A DNA stretch of 7,713 nucleotides from Microcaldota archaeon (GCA_023246885.1 JAHFHN010000037.1:1-7713), one strand, 5' to 3'; positions 1 to 6,493 are shown, numbered from the stretch's first letter. Made by a program: numbers and translations. The notes: generated from the letters alone by a model not told the origin.

Positions 1-4
1 TATT

Positions 5-1543
5 ATGAAAAACGTTTCTCGTTCTAAAAAACTTGTTAAACTTATGACTAATTGGCAAGTTATTGAAGAAATTCCAGTGTCCAGCATATTTCCTTGGCCC
101 TACGCGTGGCTTGGCTGGGTTAGGCGCATAAAGCAATACTTAGGCACTAGTTTCAAAGAAGGGAGAACTGCATCGGTAAATGGCGCAATTTGGCATATTG
201 CGAATACGAACGAAGCACTAGCCTTGGCTGAAGTTGGTATCGAGAAAATACGCGATCAAAAATTTGTAGATATGGTTGAAAAAGAAACTTACAAAGTAAT
301 GCGTGAAGCTAAAGAGTTTTGGATAAATGAAATCACAAACGTGAATTTATCAAAGAAAACGAATGCAGAGCTACTTGAAATTTACAATAAATCAAACGAG
401 CATATAGAAGCACTGTACGGAGTGGGGTTAGTTCCGTCTACGCTTGACATGAGCCACAATGCATTTTCTGAAAAGTTGTCCAAATACGTAGCTCAGCGTG
501 GAAAAGCACTAGGGTTAACCACTGAAGAGAGCGGCGAAGCGTTTTCTGCCTTAACAACAGTTGAAAAGAAAACATTGCAGCAATTGCAAGAAGAGGACTT
601 TTTCAAGCTGCTCATTGCTATTGAAAAAAATTCAGAGTGGAAAAAATCACTTATCAACGGAAGATGGCGGGATGTTAAACTGCTAAAAAGCATGATTGAA
701 GCGCATGCTGAAAAATACGGGTGGCTTTCACGCGGGTACGAAGGTCCAATCTTATGGACGCCCGAATATTTTGCTGATTTACTTTCAAGCGAAGCCAAAC
801 AAGGGGTAAACGCAGAAAAGAAGCTTGCAGAAATGGAAGAAGCGAAGAAAAAATCACTTGCAAAGCAAAGTATGTACAGTGCTAAACTCGGAATGGATGA
901 AGTACATGTGCAGCTTTTTGATGTTGCACGCAGGTTTACTGTTGTTAAGAATGACCGCAAGGATATTGTGCTTGAGTTTTACTGGCGGTTAGACAAACTA
1001 ATGCGCGAGATTGGCAAACGCTTGCAAGTAAGTGAAAAGCAAGCTAAGTACCTTTTACCCGATGAAATGGAAGATGCGCTATCGGGTGGAGAAGTCGATG
1101 CAAATGAGCTTCGTAATCGCCAGAAATTATGTTACTTCACTGTAACTTCAAACGATTTCAAAATTTTTACAGGCAAAGAAGCGCAAACGTTTATCTCCAG
1201 TTTACAAGTCGCTAATATTGAAACACACGAACTTCGCGGCCACTGTGCTTGCCCAGGCAAAGCAATTGGCGTTGTAAAGATAATCAATTCACCTTCGGAA
1301 ATGGCAAAAATGAGAAATGGAGACGTACTGGTTTCACATGCAACTGAACCAAATTTAGTTCCCGCTATGAAACTAGCTGCTGCGATTGTAACGGACCAAG
1401 GCGGAATCACGAGTCACGCTGCAATTGTAAGCAGGGAATTGGGAATACCGTGTTTAATTGGCACTAAAATAGCAACTAAGGCGTTCAAAGACGGGGACAG
1501 GGTAGAAGTTGATGCAGCGAGTGGAGTTATTAGAAAACTTTAG
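5..1543 (+). CDS. Protein with PEP-utilising-enzyme mobile (phosphohistidine) domain, lacking ATP-grasp and PEP-binding domains
   Basis: 512 residues from this ATG. Residues about 410-512 form a typical swivelling phosphohistidine domain of the PEP synthase/PPDK/enzyme I superfamily: an ACPGKAIG entry strand (415-422), GDVLVSHATEP, and the signature GGITSHAAIVSRELGIP with the phosphate-accepting His at residue 471. In known members this His carries phosphate between an ATP-grasp domain and a PEP- or substrate-binding domain. Neither a PPDK-type ATP-grasp nor a PEP TIM barrel is visible here. The first 400 residues are mostly helical and charged, with a Lys/Glu-rich coiled-coil-like stretch near 263-285. 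Residues about 329-372 (LMREIGKRL, then LLPDEMEDAL) resemble the helical linker that precedes the His domain in PEP synthase-like and rifampin-phosphotransferase-like proteins. The start lies four bases from the window edge with no stop upstream in frame, so the N-terminus may be longer; the Met at 44 is an alternative. The gene converges on the hydrolase gene with 6 bases between stops. The domain call is firm; the function is unknown. Confidence 0.85.
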   Translation: MKNVSRSKKLVKLMTNWQVIEEIPVSSIFPWPYAWLGWVRRIKQYLGTSFKEGRTASVNGAIWHIANTNEALALAEVGIEKIRDQKFVDMVEKETYKVMREAKEFWINEITNVNLSKKTNAELLEIYNKSNEHIEALYGVGLVPSTLDMSHNAFSEKLSKYVAQRGKALGLTTEESGEAFSALTTVEKKTLQQLQEEDFFKLLIAIEKNSEWKKSLINGRWRDVKLLKSMIEAHAEKYGWLSRGYEGPILWTPEYFADLLSSEAKQGVNAEKKLAEMEEAKKKSLAKQSMYSAKLGMDEVHVQLFDVARRFTVVKNDRKDIVLEFYWRLDKLMREIGKRLQVSEKQAKYLLPDEMEDALSGGEVDANELRNRQKLCYFTVTSNDFKIFTGKEAQTFISSLQVANIETHELRGHCACPGKAIGVVKIINSPSEMAKMRNGDVLVSHATEPNLVPAMKLAAAIVTDQGGITSHAAIVSRELGIPCLIGTKIATKAFKDGDRVEVDAASGVIRKL

Positions 1544-1549
1544 CCGCGA

Positions 1550-2104
1550 TTACTCTTCGCTGACTTTTTCAATGTCTGGCAATATCTCTGGAAATTGTTC
1601 GAACCAAATGTGTTCTTGCCCGTGGACAACTTTTAAATCTACTTTTAGCTTTTTAGCTAGTTGTTTTCCTTTTTCCATTGGTACAATTGGGTCATTGTCT
1701 GAATTATACACAAAAAAATTATTGCAATTAAACTTTATTTTTTCCCAGTCGAACGAATTGCTAATAAAACTATCAACAAGCGGCTTAAATTGTGGCAAGC
1801 CAATGTCAGTGTAGAAGCCAGCAACTAGAAAAGCTGCTTTTATTTTGGCAGGCGAGCGTTCGATTAAACGCAATGCAAATGGCACGCCAATGCTTCTTGC
1901 GATTATAACTAAATTTTTGTCGAAATACTTCCAATAATTTTCTTCTTTAATAAGTTCAAACCAATTTTCTAAAGTTTGGCTATCTGGAGTTGGAAATTGT
2001 GGCGCAATAACAGTGTGGCCTTTGCGTTCAAGAATTTCGCTTAACCATGGGTACCAGCATTCTCTTGGCCCACCGCCTGTGCCATGAAGTAAAAGAAAAT
2101 TCAT
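1550..2104 (-). CDS. RBBP9/YdeN-family alpha/beta serine hydrolase
   Basis: 184 residues, the usual length for this small single-domain family. The N-terminus begins directly with the first beta strand and oxyanion region (MNFLLLHGTGGGPRECWYPW), followed by a helix and TVIAPQFPTP, all typical of RBBP9-like hydrolases. The predicted catalytic triad is Ser71 in ARSIG, Asp138 in SDNDPIVP and His165 in GQEHIWFEQFPEI. The nucleophile elbow has Ala instead of the first Gly of GxSxG. There is no signal peptide or membrane segment, so it should be cytosolic. The family includes serine hydrolases whose natural substrates are mostly undefined. The chosen ATG leaves no N-terminal extension before the first strand. 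An upstream ATG, seven bases away and out of frame, lies in the repeat ATGAATTATGAATT; no Shine-Dalgarno is visible, which fits a short or absent leader. It is divergent from the ATP-grasp gene. The family is fairly sure; the substrate is unknown. Confidence 0.82.
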   Translation of the reverse strand: MNFLLLHGTGGGPRECWYPWLSEILERKGHTVIAPQFPTPDSQTLENWFELIKEENYWKYFDKNLVIIARSIGVPFALRLIERSPAKIKAAFLVAGFYTDIGLPQFKPLVDSFISNSFDWEKIKFNCNNFFVYNSDNDPIVPMEKGKQLAKKLKVDLKVVHGQEHIWFEQFPEILPDIEKVSEE

Positions 2105-2181
2105 AATTCATAAATAGTATTACTATCTGTTAAAATTACTTATAGGTGACAATTAAATTTGCTGTTTGTTTAATGTTGATT
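2105..2181. promoter_or_regulatory. Divergent AT-rich promoter region between hydrolase and ATP-grasp genes
   Basis: This 77-base spacer is strongly AT-rich. The sequence ACTTATAGGT (about 2138-2147) reads as a TATA-like element forward (CTTATAGG) and reverse (CCTATAAG). In reverse it lies about 35-40 bases ahead of the hydrolase ATG; forward it lies about 25-40 bases ahead of the ATGs at 2173 and 2182. Archaeal transcription normally starts about 25 bases past the TATA box, so one box could serve both genes, giving short or leaderless mRNAs. This is inference from spacing only. Confidence 0.35.
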
Positions 2182-3252
2182 ATGGCTAATAAGTCGATAC
2201 GGGAACCTTCACCAGAATTACACGCGAGAATGAGCCGTATTGCGCCGGATCATTTTGAATTTGACCGGCTTTCAAGAGGCAGACACGTGGTTTTTGATCG
2301 CAGTGGATTTACTGAGTTTAATGTATCAGTAGCAAATTCGCCCGAACATAGCCCCGCACTTAAAGCAGCTATGAAGCGTGGAGATTTGCAAGTAGTTAAT
2401 CATGATTATGTAGAGCAGCTTTCGCACACGCATTCGCGCTTCCATGGACTTTTACACGATGCAGGAATAAGGGTGCCGCCTACGGTCATCCAAGTTAGTG
2501 GCAAACGTTTTTTTATTGGTAAAAAACTTCCTGTTGAGAGTACCTTGTGGGTAAAAAAAGTGAGTTTTGATAAAGAAGGCCGATTTCTTGGCCACCGCGG
2601 TGCTGGAGTTTCAATTTTTGTACCCAAAAAACAAGATGAGGTTCTTCCCACTCACGATCATGAATTTTACCAACAATTCATTGTGCCACCTGATGACTAT
2701 TTGAAAGACATTCGAGTTTACGTAGTTGGGAATAAAATTATTCCAGGGTATGTAAGAACTGCCAAGAAACCTTTAACCAGAGCAAACTATAGCGGCTTAT
2801 ACCCTCCAAACGAAGACCAGTTTGTTACAGCAGAACATCCTGGAAAGGTAACGCTGCTTGAAGGCGAACTAGCACAAAAAGTAGTAGCCGAAGCAGAGAA
2901 GGTAAGAAAAGCGTTTATTGAAAGGTTACGTATTCCAAAATCGGAATGGAATAAACAACCAATGTTCGGTTTTGGCAGCATGGATTTTCTTTTAGATGCG
3001 AATGGCGAACCAGTTATATGCGAGTTTGACACAAGCCCCGAAATACGCGACATCGGGGGTTTACGAGATAAATTGGCTAACGAAATGGCAGACCATCTTG
3101 CCAAACAAGCGGGTACAAGCGGAACGGTTCACATAGTGGGAGATAAGCGTAATGACTTTATTGCAAAAGTTTTAGTTCACCTTAAGAAAAGACTTGACAA
3201 AAGCCGGATCAGTCACAAGCAGCCGTTACATCAAGTTGCGCTTGGCGTTTAG
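2182..3252 (+). CDS. ATP-grasp-fold protein (RimK/glutathione synthetase-like ligase), substrate unknown
   Basis: 356 residues from the ATG at 2182; a GTG at 2146 would add 12 mostly hydrophobic residues but lies in the likely TATA box, and an ATG at 2173 is also possible. The ATP-grasp elements occur in order. A pre-grasp linker NHDYVEQL (73-80) is followed by AGIRVPPT (94-101). VKK (124-126) supplies a candidate ATP-binding Lys, and the flexible loop GHRGAGVSIF starts at 137. The hinge QQFIVP (164-169) precedes LKDIRVYVVGN (Arg178) and Arg192 in GYVR. The metal-binding strand GSMDFLLDANGEPVICEFD has Asp268, Glu281 and Asp283. The last acidic position is usually Asn (ExN) in this superfamily, and ExD is less common. 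Such enzymes join a carboxylate to an amine through an acyl-phosphate using ATP. No specificity domain is recognised. A basic tail of about 40 residues follows the fold. The stop overlaps the convergent prf1 stop by four bases. The fold is confident; the reaction is not assigned. Confidence 0.78.
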   Translation: MANKSIREPSPELHARMSRIAPDHFEFDRLSRGRHVVFDRSGFTEFNVSVANSPEHSPALKAAMKRGDLQVVNHDYVEQLSHTHSRFHGLLHDAGIRVPPTVIQVSGKRFFIGKKLPVESTLWVKKVSFDKEGRFLGHRGAGVSIFVPKKQDEVLPTHDHEFYQQFIVPPDDYLKDIRVYVVGNKIIPGYVRTAKKPLTRANYSGLYPPNEDQFVTAEHPGKVTLLEGELAQKVVAEAEKVRKAFIERLRIPKSEWNKQPMFGFGSMDFLLDANGEPVICEFDTSPEIRDIGGLRDKLANEMADHLAKQAGTSGTVHIVGDKRNDFIAKVLVHLKKRLDKSRISHKQPLHQVALGV

Positions 3253-4445
3253 TAACGTAGAAAAGCACCTACTCCTTTGAAGGAAGCGTGGAATTGTCTG
3301 CCTTCGTCTGTTTCTTTTGAAATATATTCAACTGGAATTCCCTGGCTTTCAGCTAATTCTACTAAGTCAACTATACGCAAGTGGCATAACCCGATTTTAC
3401 GATGTGAACCACACTCGCATGGTTCGCTTTCACTTTTTTCTTCAAGTGACTTCGCTACTTCTTTGCCGCAAGTTGGGCACTTGTACACGCAATCGTAAAT
3501 TTCCATTCCTTCAGTTACAAGTAGTTTACTTGCTCGTTTTGCATCAAGCGCTCTTTGTGTTTCTTCTAAACCATAAACGGCTAAGCCGTCTTTTGCAACT
3601 ATTGAAATGAACTCCGTAACTAGCTTCTTCTCTTTAACCCCTTCTTGTTCTTTCAACACGTCTTCAGCTTTTTCCAATAATTCCTTTAACCCATGTTCTT
3701 CAGAATAGCCAGTGTCGACTACGCCGATAATTTTTAACTGATAATTGTAAAACTTAGCTTTAACAAAATCTTCTTTTACTGGCCCAGGCCCGCCAACAAT
3801 TACTCCATGAAGATTTTTTATCTCCATGAATGCATCCATAGCTTCTCCAACCCGCTGGTAATACTTTTCAGTTGTCTCTTCGTGAATACGCTGGTAACGA
3901 GCAGCAGATTGCCCCCCTTTGTGCACTTTTTGTTGCGCTGTGCTGTGCAAATGGCGTAACACTTTAACCATTTTGCCTTTCAATACTGCAATTGTAGCAT
4001 CCTTTCCATCTATTACAACTAATCCATAAGTTCCAGTGTGTTCAAGCATGTCTTCAAGTGGTTCCAAAACGAATTTTGACTCACAGCGGTAAAACTGTGT
4101 GCCAAGCGGAGCAGGTGGCTCGATGAAAAATAATTGTACATCCACTTGCCCCTCATATTGTGAAATGTTTCCTGAAAAAATAGCTATTCCATTGTCTGGA
4201 ACTTTCTTAAAAGTTTTTAGAAAAGCTAGTATTTTTTCTAATGCAGCTTGCACATTTTTCTGCGTTGACTTGCTCTTAATATTAGAAGCTTGGCTGTACT
4301 CGTCACGCAGTTTACCTGCAATGTCTGAAAGAGGGTAGCCGGGAGTAATGTAAAGCGAAATCAACTCAGTACCGCGGCCGGAATAGTCCCGAAGCTTCGC
4401 TATGCTTTTCTTGAACTCAAACAAAACCTTAGATTCAGTTGACAT
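3249..4445 (-). CDS. prf1: Peptide chain release factor aRF1 (archaeal/eukaryotic class 1)
   Basis: 398 residues, slightly short for archaeal aRF1. It recognises all three stop codons in the ribosomal A site and triggers hydrolysis of peptidyl-tRNA. The N-terminal stop-codon-recognition domain holds GTEL (25-28), NIKS (55-58) and YRCESKF (119-125, the YxCxxxF motif). The middle domain has the catalytic GGQ at 177-179 in KVHKGGQSAARYQR. The C-terminal domain carries a four-Cys zinc-binding insertion: CPTC (323-326) and CEC (343-345). All key residues are present, so it should be functional. It is the last gene of a reverse cluster, 75 bases after serS. A weak GTGA site lies about nine bases before the ATG (4455-4458). 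Its stop shares bases with the stop of the convergent ATP-grasp gene. The assignment is essentially certain. Confidence 0.98.
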   Translation of the reverse strand: MSTESKVLFEFKKSIAKLRDYSGRGTELISLYITPGYPLSDIAGKLRDEYSQASNIKSKSTQKNVQAALEKILAFLKTFKKVPDNGIAIFSGNISQYEGQVDVQLFFIEPPAPLGTQFYRCESKFVLEPLEDMLEHTGTYGLVVIDGKDATIAVLKGKMVKVLRHLHSTAQQKVHKGGQSAARYQRIHEETTEKYYQRVGEAMDAFMEIKNLHGVIVGGPGPVKEDFVKAKFYNYQLKIIGVVDTGYSEEHGLKELLEKAEDVLKEQEGVKEKKLVTEFISIVAKDGLAVYGLEETQRALDAKRASKLLVTEGMEIYDCVYKCPTCGKEVAKSLEEKSESEPCECGSHRKIGLCHLRIVDLVELAESQGIPVEYISKETDEGRQFHASFKGVGAFLRY

Positions 4446-4520
4446 AACACTATTTCACTTTTCAAACACATAATTTCTAGAATTATTAGCTCCGCTGGGA
4501 TTGATAGACTTTTCGAACGG
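4446..4520 (-). promoter_or_regulatory. serS-prf1 spacer, possible prf1 promoter
   Basis: This 75-base AT-rich gap is larger than the 29-base gap upstream in the same cluster. On the reverse strand it contains GCTAATAATT about 40 bases before the prf1 ATG, which could act as a TATA-like box, and a short imperfect palindrome with core TTCTAGAA (4475-4482). It could hold a separate prf1 promoter or simply be a loose intra-operon spacer. The evidence is base composition and position only. Confidence 0.25.
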
Positions 4521-5807
4521 CTACGACTTGTGAGGAACGATTTCTTTTTTGTTTCCCATGTACTTTTGCAATGCAGTTGGAACTTTTATTGCGCCGTCGG
4601 ACTTCTGGAAGTTTTCCATGATCGCCACAATTGCCCGCGTTGTTGCCACCATGGTACTGTTTAACGTGTGTGGAACTTCTTTTTCTTCGCTGCCTTTTTT
4701 CAAGCGATAGCGAATACCTAAGCGGTTTGCTTGGTAACCAGTGCAATTTGAACACGATGCAACTTCGCGATAAGCGTCTTGCGCAGGCATCCATGCTTCA
4801 ACGTCATACTTCTTTGCTGCAACGGTGCCAATGTCCCCAGTGCAAATGTTTACAACTCGATAAGGGATTTTTAGGAGTTTAAAGAACGACTCGCAGTTTT
4901 TAAGCAACTCTTCATGCATTTTCCACGAGTCTTCAGGTAATGTAAAAGCAACTTGTTCAACTTTGTTAAATTGATGCACTCGAAAAATTCCTTTTGTATC
5001 TTTACCATGCGCTCCTGCTTCTTTACGGAAATTCGTGCTGATGCCAGCATATTTTAATGGCAATTCATCTGGTTCAAAGATTTCGCCGCCATGCATTGCA
5101 GTTAAAGGATGTTCACTTGTTGCAATTAAGTAGAGGTCTTCATTTTCGATTTTGTACATAACGTTTTCAAAATCAGCTAAGTCAGTAACGCCTTCATATG
5201 GCTCGCGTCGCATCAAGTGAGGTGGAAGAACTGGAAGGAAACCTTTTTTGACCAACAAGTCCATTGCTAGACGCTGTAATGCCATGTCCAACAGAACAAA
5301 ATCGCCTTTTAAAAAGTAAAACCGTGCACCGCTTATTTTCGCTGCGCGTTCCAAATCCTGCCCATGAAGTGCAAGAAGGTCAACGTGGCTCTGGAAAGCT
5401 TTTAGTTTAGGCTTTGCACCAACTTTGCGTAACACTTCATTTTGTGAATCATCAAGGCCAACTGGCACGCTTTTGTGTAAAATATTTGGCAAACGCATTA
5501 AGTAAAAGTCAACTTGCTTCTTCACCAAAGCCATTTTTTCTTCAGTTGCTTTTAATTTTTCAGGTAACTCTTTTGCTTCAGATAGTAATTGAGACGCGTC
5601 TTTTCCTTGTTTTTTCGCTTCGCTTATTTCACGCGAAAGGACATTACGGCGGCCGCGTAGCGCTTCAACTTCAGCGAGAAACTCACGGTATCCTTTATCT
5701 TGAATTAGCAAGTCATTTAGCCAAGCTAGCTTTTCAGCATCGCCACGTTTCTCTAAATCTAGCTTTACAACTTCTGAATTTTTTCTAATTAATTTAATGT
5801 CGAGCAT
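4521..5807 (-). CDS. serS: Seryl-tRNA synthetase, common (bacterial/eukaryotic-like) type
   Basis: 428 residues, normal for the standard class II SerRS rather than the rare methanogen type. It charges tRNA-Ser (and tRNA-Sec where present) with serine using ATP. The N-terminal tRNA-binding arm is a long charged coiled coil, about residues 40-100, beginning after MLDIKLIRKN. The catalytic core shows the serine-site motif ATSEHPLT (229-236), motif 2 starting at FRKEAGAHG (260-268), the segment SCSNCTGYQANRLGIRYR (351-368), and motif 3 around 382-402 with its conserved Arg391 (NSTMVATTRAIVAIMENFQ). All catalytic landmarks are intact. It lies 29 bases downstream of the translin-like gene and 75 upstream of prf1 on the same strand, so it is likely co-transcribed with the former. 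A GGTG site (5820-5823) lies 12 bases before the ATG. Very confident. Confidence 0.98.
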   Translation of the reverse strand: MLDIKLIRKNSEVVKLDLEKRGDAEKLAWLNDLLIQDKGYREFLAEVEALRGRRNVLSREISEAKKQGKDASQLLSEAKELPEKLKATEEKMALVKKQVDFYLMRLPNILHKSVPVGLDDSQNEVLRKVGAKPKLKAFQSHVDLLALHGQDLERAAKISGARFYFLKGDFVLLDMALQRLAMDLLVKKGFLPVLPPHLMRREPYEGVTDLADFENVMYKIENEDLYLIATSEHPLTAMHGGEIFEPDELPLKYAGISTNFRKEAGAHGKDTKGIFRVHQFNKVEQVAFTLPEDSWKMHEELLKNCESFFKLLKIPYRVVNICTGDIGTVAAKKYDVEAWMPAQDAYREVASCSNCTGYQANRLGIRYRLKKGSEEKEVPHTLNSTMVATTRAIVAIMENFQKSDGAIKVPTALQKYMGNKKEIVPHKS

Positions 5808-5819
5808 TTTTTTGTTTTA

Positions 5820-5823
5820 CACC
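5820..5823 (-). promoter_or_regulatory. Shine-Dalgarno-like site for serS
   Basis: GGTG on the reverse strand matches part of the archaeal anti-Shine-Dalgarno target (GGAGGTGA) and sits 12 bases before the serS ATG, separated by an A-rich stretch. The spacing is longer than usual, so usage is only probable. It supports the ATG at 5807 as the start. Confidence 0.45.
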
Positions 5824-5836
5824 AGTAACGCTTATT

Positions 5837-6421
5837 TTATTTTGCAACGCGTAGCATTTCACTTCTTGCGTGTTCCAATTGGCCACGCAACACATCTTGC
5901 TTTCTCTTAAGGTTACCCACAAGCGAAGCAGAGTACTTAAGCAACATCATTTCATCGTAAATTTCATTCATGCATTTGAAATAATATTCTGCATCGTCAT
6001 ATTTGCCTTCTTTTAATGCTAATTGAAGTGCGCGGCGTACTTCTCCAGAACAGTCAAGAAAACCACCCAAGTAAGAAGAAACAGTTATATCGAGATCTTC
6101 AGGAGTTGGAATTTCTTTTTTGTCAACAATTGCAGAGAAAATCATTATCTCAGCATATTCCTGCATTGGAGTGTCAAGAATGTGTGGAAAGTTCTCGCCC
6201 ACTTTTTTCAATTCAACAAGCTTCTTTTTCATACCCGACATTAGCTCTTTAGCTTCAGTTGGGTTTTCGGTGTGTAGATGACGAATAGCTTTGGCGCAGT
6301 CGCGTATAAACTCACGCGATAATGACAATACCTTATCTTGGTTTTTTTCTTTTACGTCAAGCTGTGCTGCAAGTTCGCCAACGACTTTGCCAAGTACCTT
6401 TGTAATTTTAGTTGCTTTCAT
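5837..6421 (-). CDS. Translin/TRAX-family RNA-binding protein, probable ribonuclease
   Basis: 194 residues from ATG 6421, the usual size for archaeal translin-family proteins; almost entirely helical, as the fold requires. The core signature is SSYLGGFLDCSGEVRRAL, followed by a helix with CMNEIYDEMMLL and the C-terminal LKRKQDVLRGQLEHARSEM. Acidic residues at Glu88 and Glu91 (QEYAE) and Asp123 and Glu127 (DCSGE) align by eye with the catalytic acids I recall for human TRAX (E126, E129, D193, E197). Human translin itself lacks the Asp. This suggests a TRAX-like endoribonuclease, probably an octameric shell as in known archaeal relatives. Eukaryotic translin-TRAX (C3PO) degrades passenger RNA strands and processes tRNA fragments. 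A TTG at 6469 would add 16 residues (MLLNRHDF...) upstream of the family's usual start and overlap the leader, so I prefer the ATG. It is the first gene of the cluster with serS. The family is confident; the activity is inferred. Confidence 0.9.
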   Translation of the reverse strand: MKATKITKVLGKVVGELAAQLDVKEKNQDKVLSLSREFIRDCAKAIRHLHTENPTEAKELMSGMKKKLVELKKVGENFPHILDTPMQEYAEIMIFSAIVDKKEIPTPEDLDITVSSYLGGFLDCSGEVRRALQLALKEGKYDDAEYYFKCMNEIYDEMMLLKYSASLVGNLKRKQDVLRGQLEHARSEMLRVAK

Positions 6422-6434
6422 TTTTGTGTAAATA

Positions 6435-6439
6435 ACCTC
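6435..6439 (-). promoter_or_regulatory. Shine-Dalgarno-like site for the translin-family gene
   Basis: GAGGT on the reverse strand lies 13 bases before ATG 6421, inside the stretch that a TTG start at 6469 would translate. Its presence favours the ATG as the true start, though the spacing is long. Confidence 0.4.
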
Positions 6440-6478
6440 ACTTGAAAAATCATGCCGATTAAGCAGCAATCTTTACAG

Positions 6479-6493
6479 TATATCTTATAAAAG
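6479..6493. promoter_or_regulatory. Near-palindromic TATA-like element between translin and pyrH
   Basis: TATATCTTATAAAAG reads CTTTTATAAGATATA on the other strand, so both strands present a good archaeal TATA-like box. In reverse it would place the start of transcription near 6455-6462, about 35-40 bases ahead of the translin ATG. Forward, transcription would begin near 6510-6520, giving pyrH a leader of about 65 bases. I see no other strong TATA-like box in the 160-base gap. A purine-rich BRE-like stretch (AGCTGAGG) lies on one side only. Inferred from sequence and spacing. Confidence 0.45.

Noticed and set aside
493..960. 155-codon reverse open frame inside the swivel-domain gene
   Set aside because: It is antisense to a clear coding frame, its translation is Ser/Phe/Cys-rich low-complexity sequence with no domain, and it has no start context.
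2146..2181. GTG-initiated 12-residue extension of the ATP-grasp protein, looking slightly like a signal peptide
   Set aside because: The GTG overlaps a TATA-like box, and the hydrophobic run is too short and lacks a cleavage region; nothing else suggests export.
4471..4488. AT-rich imperfect palindrome around TTCTAGAA, considered as a terminator or operator
   Set aside because: The stem is short and AT-only outside the core, no T-run follows on either strand, and no repeat of it was seen elsewhere.
4486..4794. 102-codon reverse frame overlapping the 3' end of serS
   Set aside because: It is a shifted frame of the SerRS catalytic region, where SerRS motif 3 is intact; the translation is Arg/Ser-rich without recognisable features.
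5414..5788. 124-codon forward frame opposite the SerRS coiled-coil region
   Set aside because: Leu/Gln/His-rich translation is what the complement of a Lys/Glu-rich coiled coil yields; no domain and no ribosome site.
6422..6469. TTG-initiated 16-residue N-terminal extension of the translin-family protein
   Set aside because: The extension precedes the normal family start, covers the GAGGT site and lies where the leader would be; the ATG at 6421 gives the usual length.
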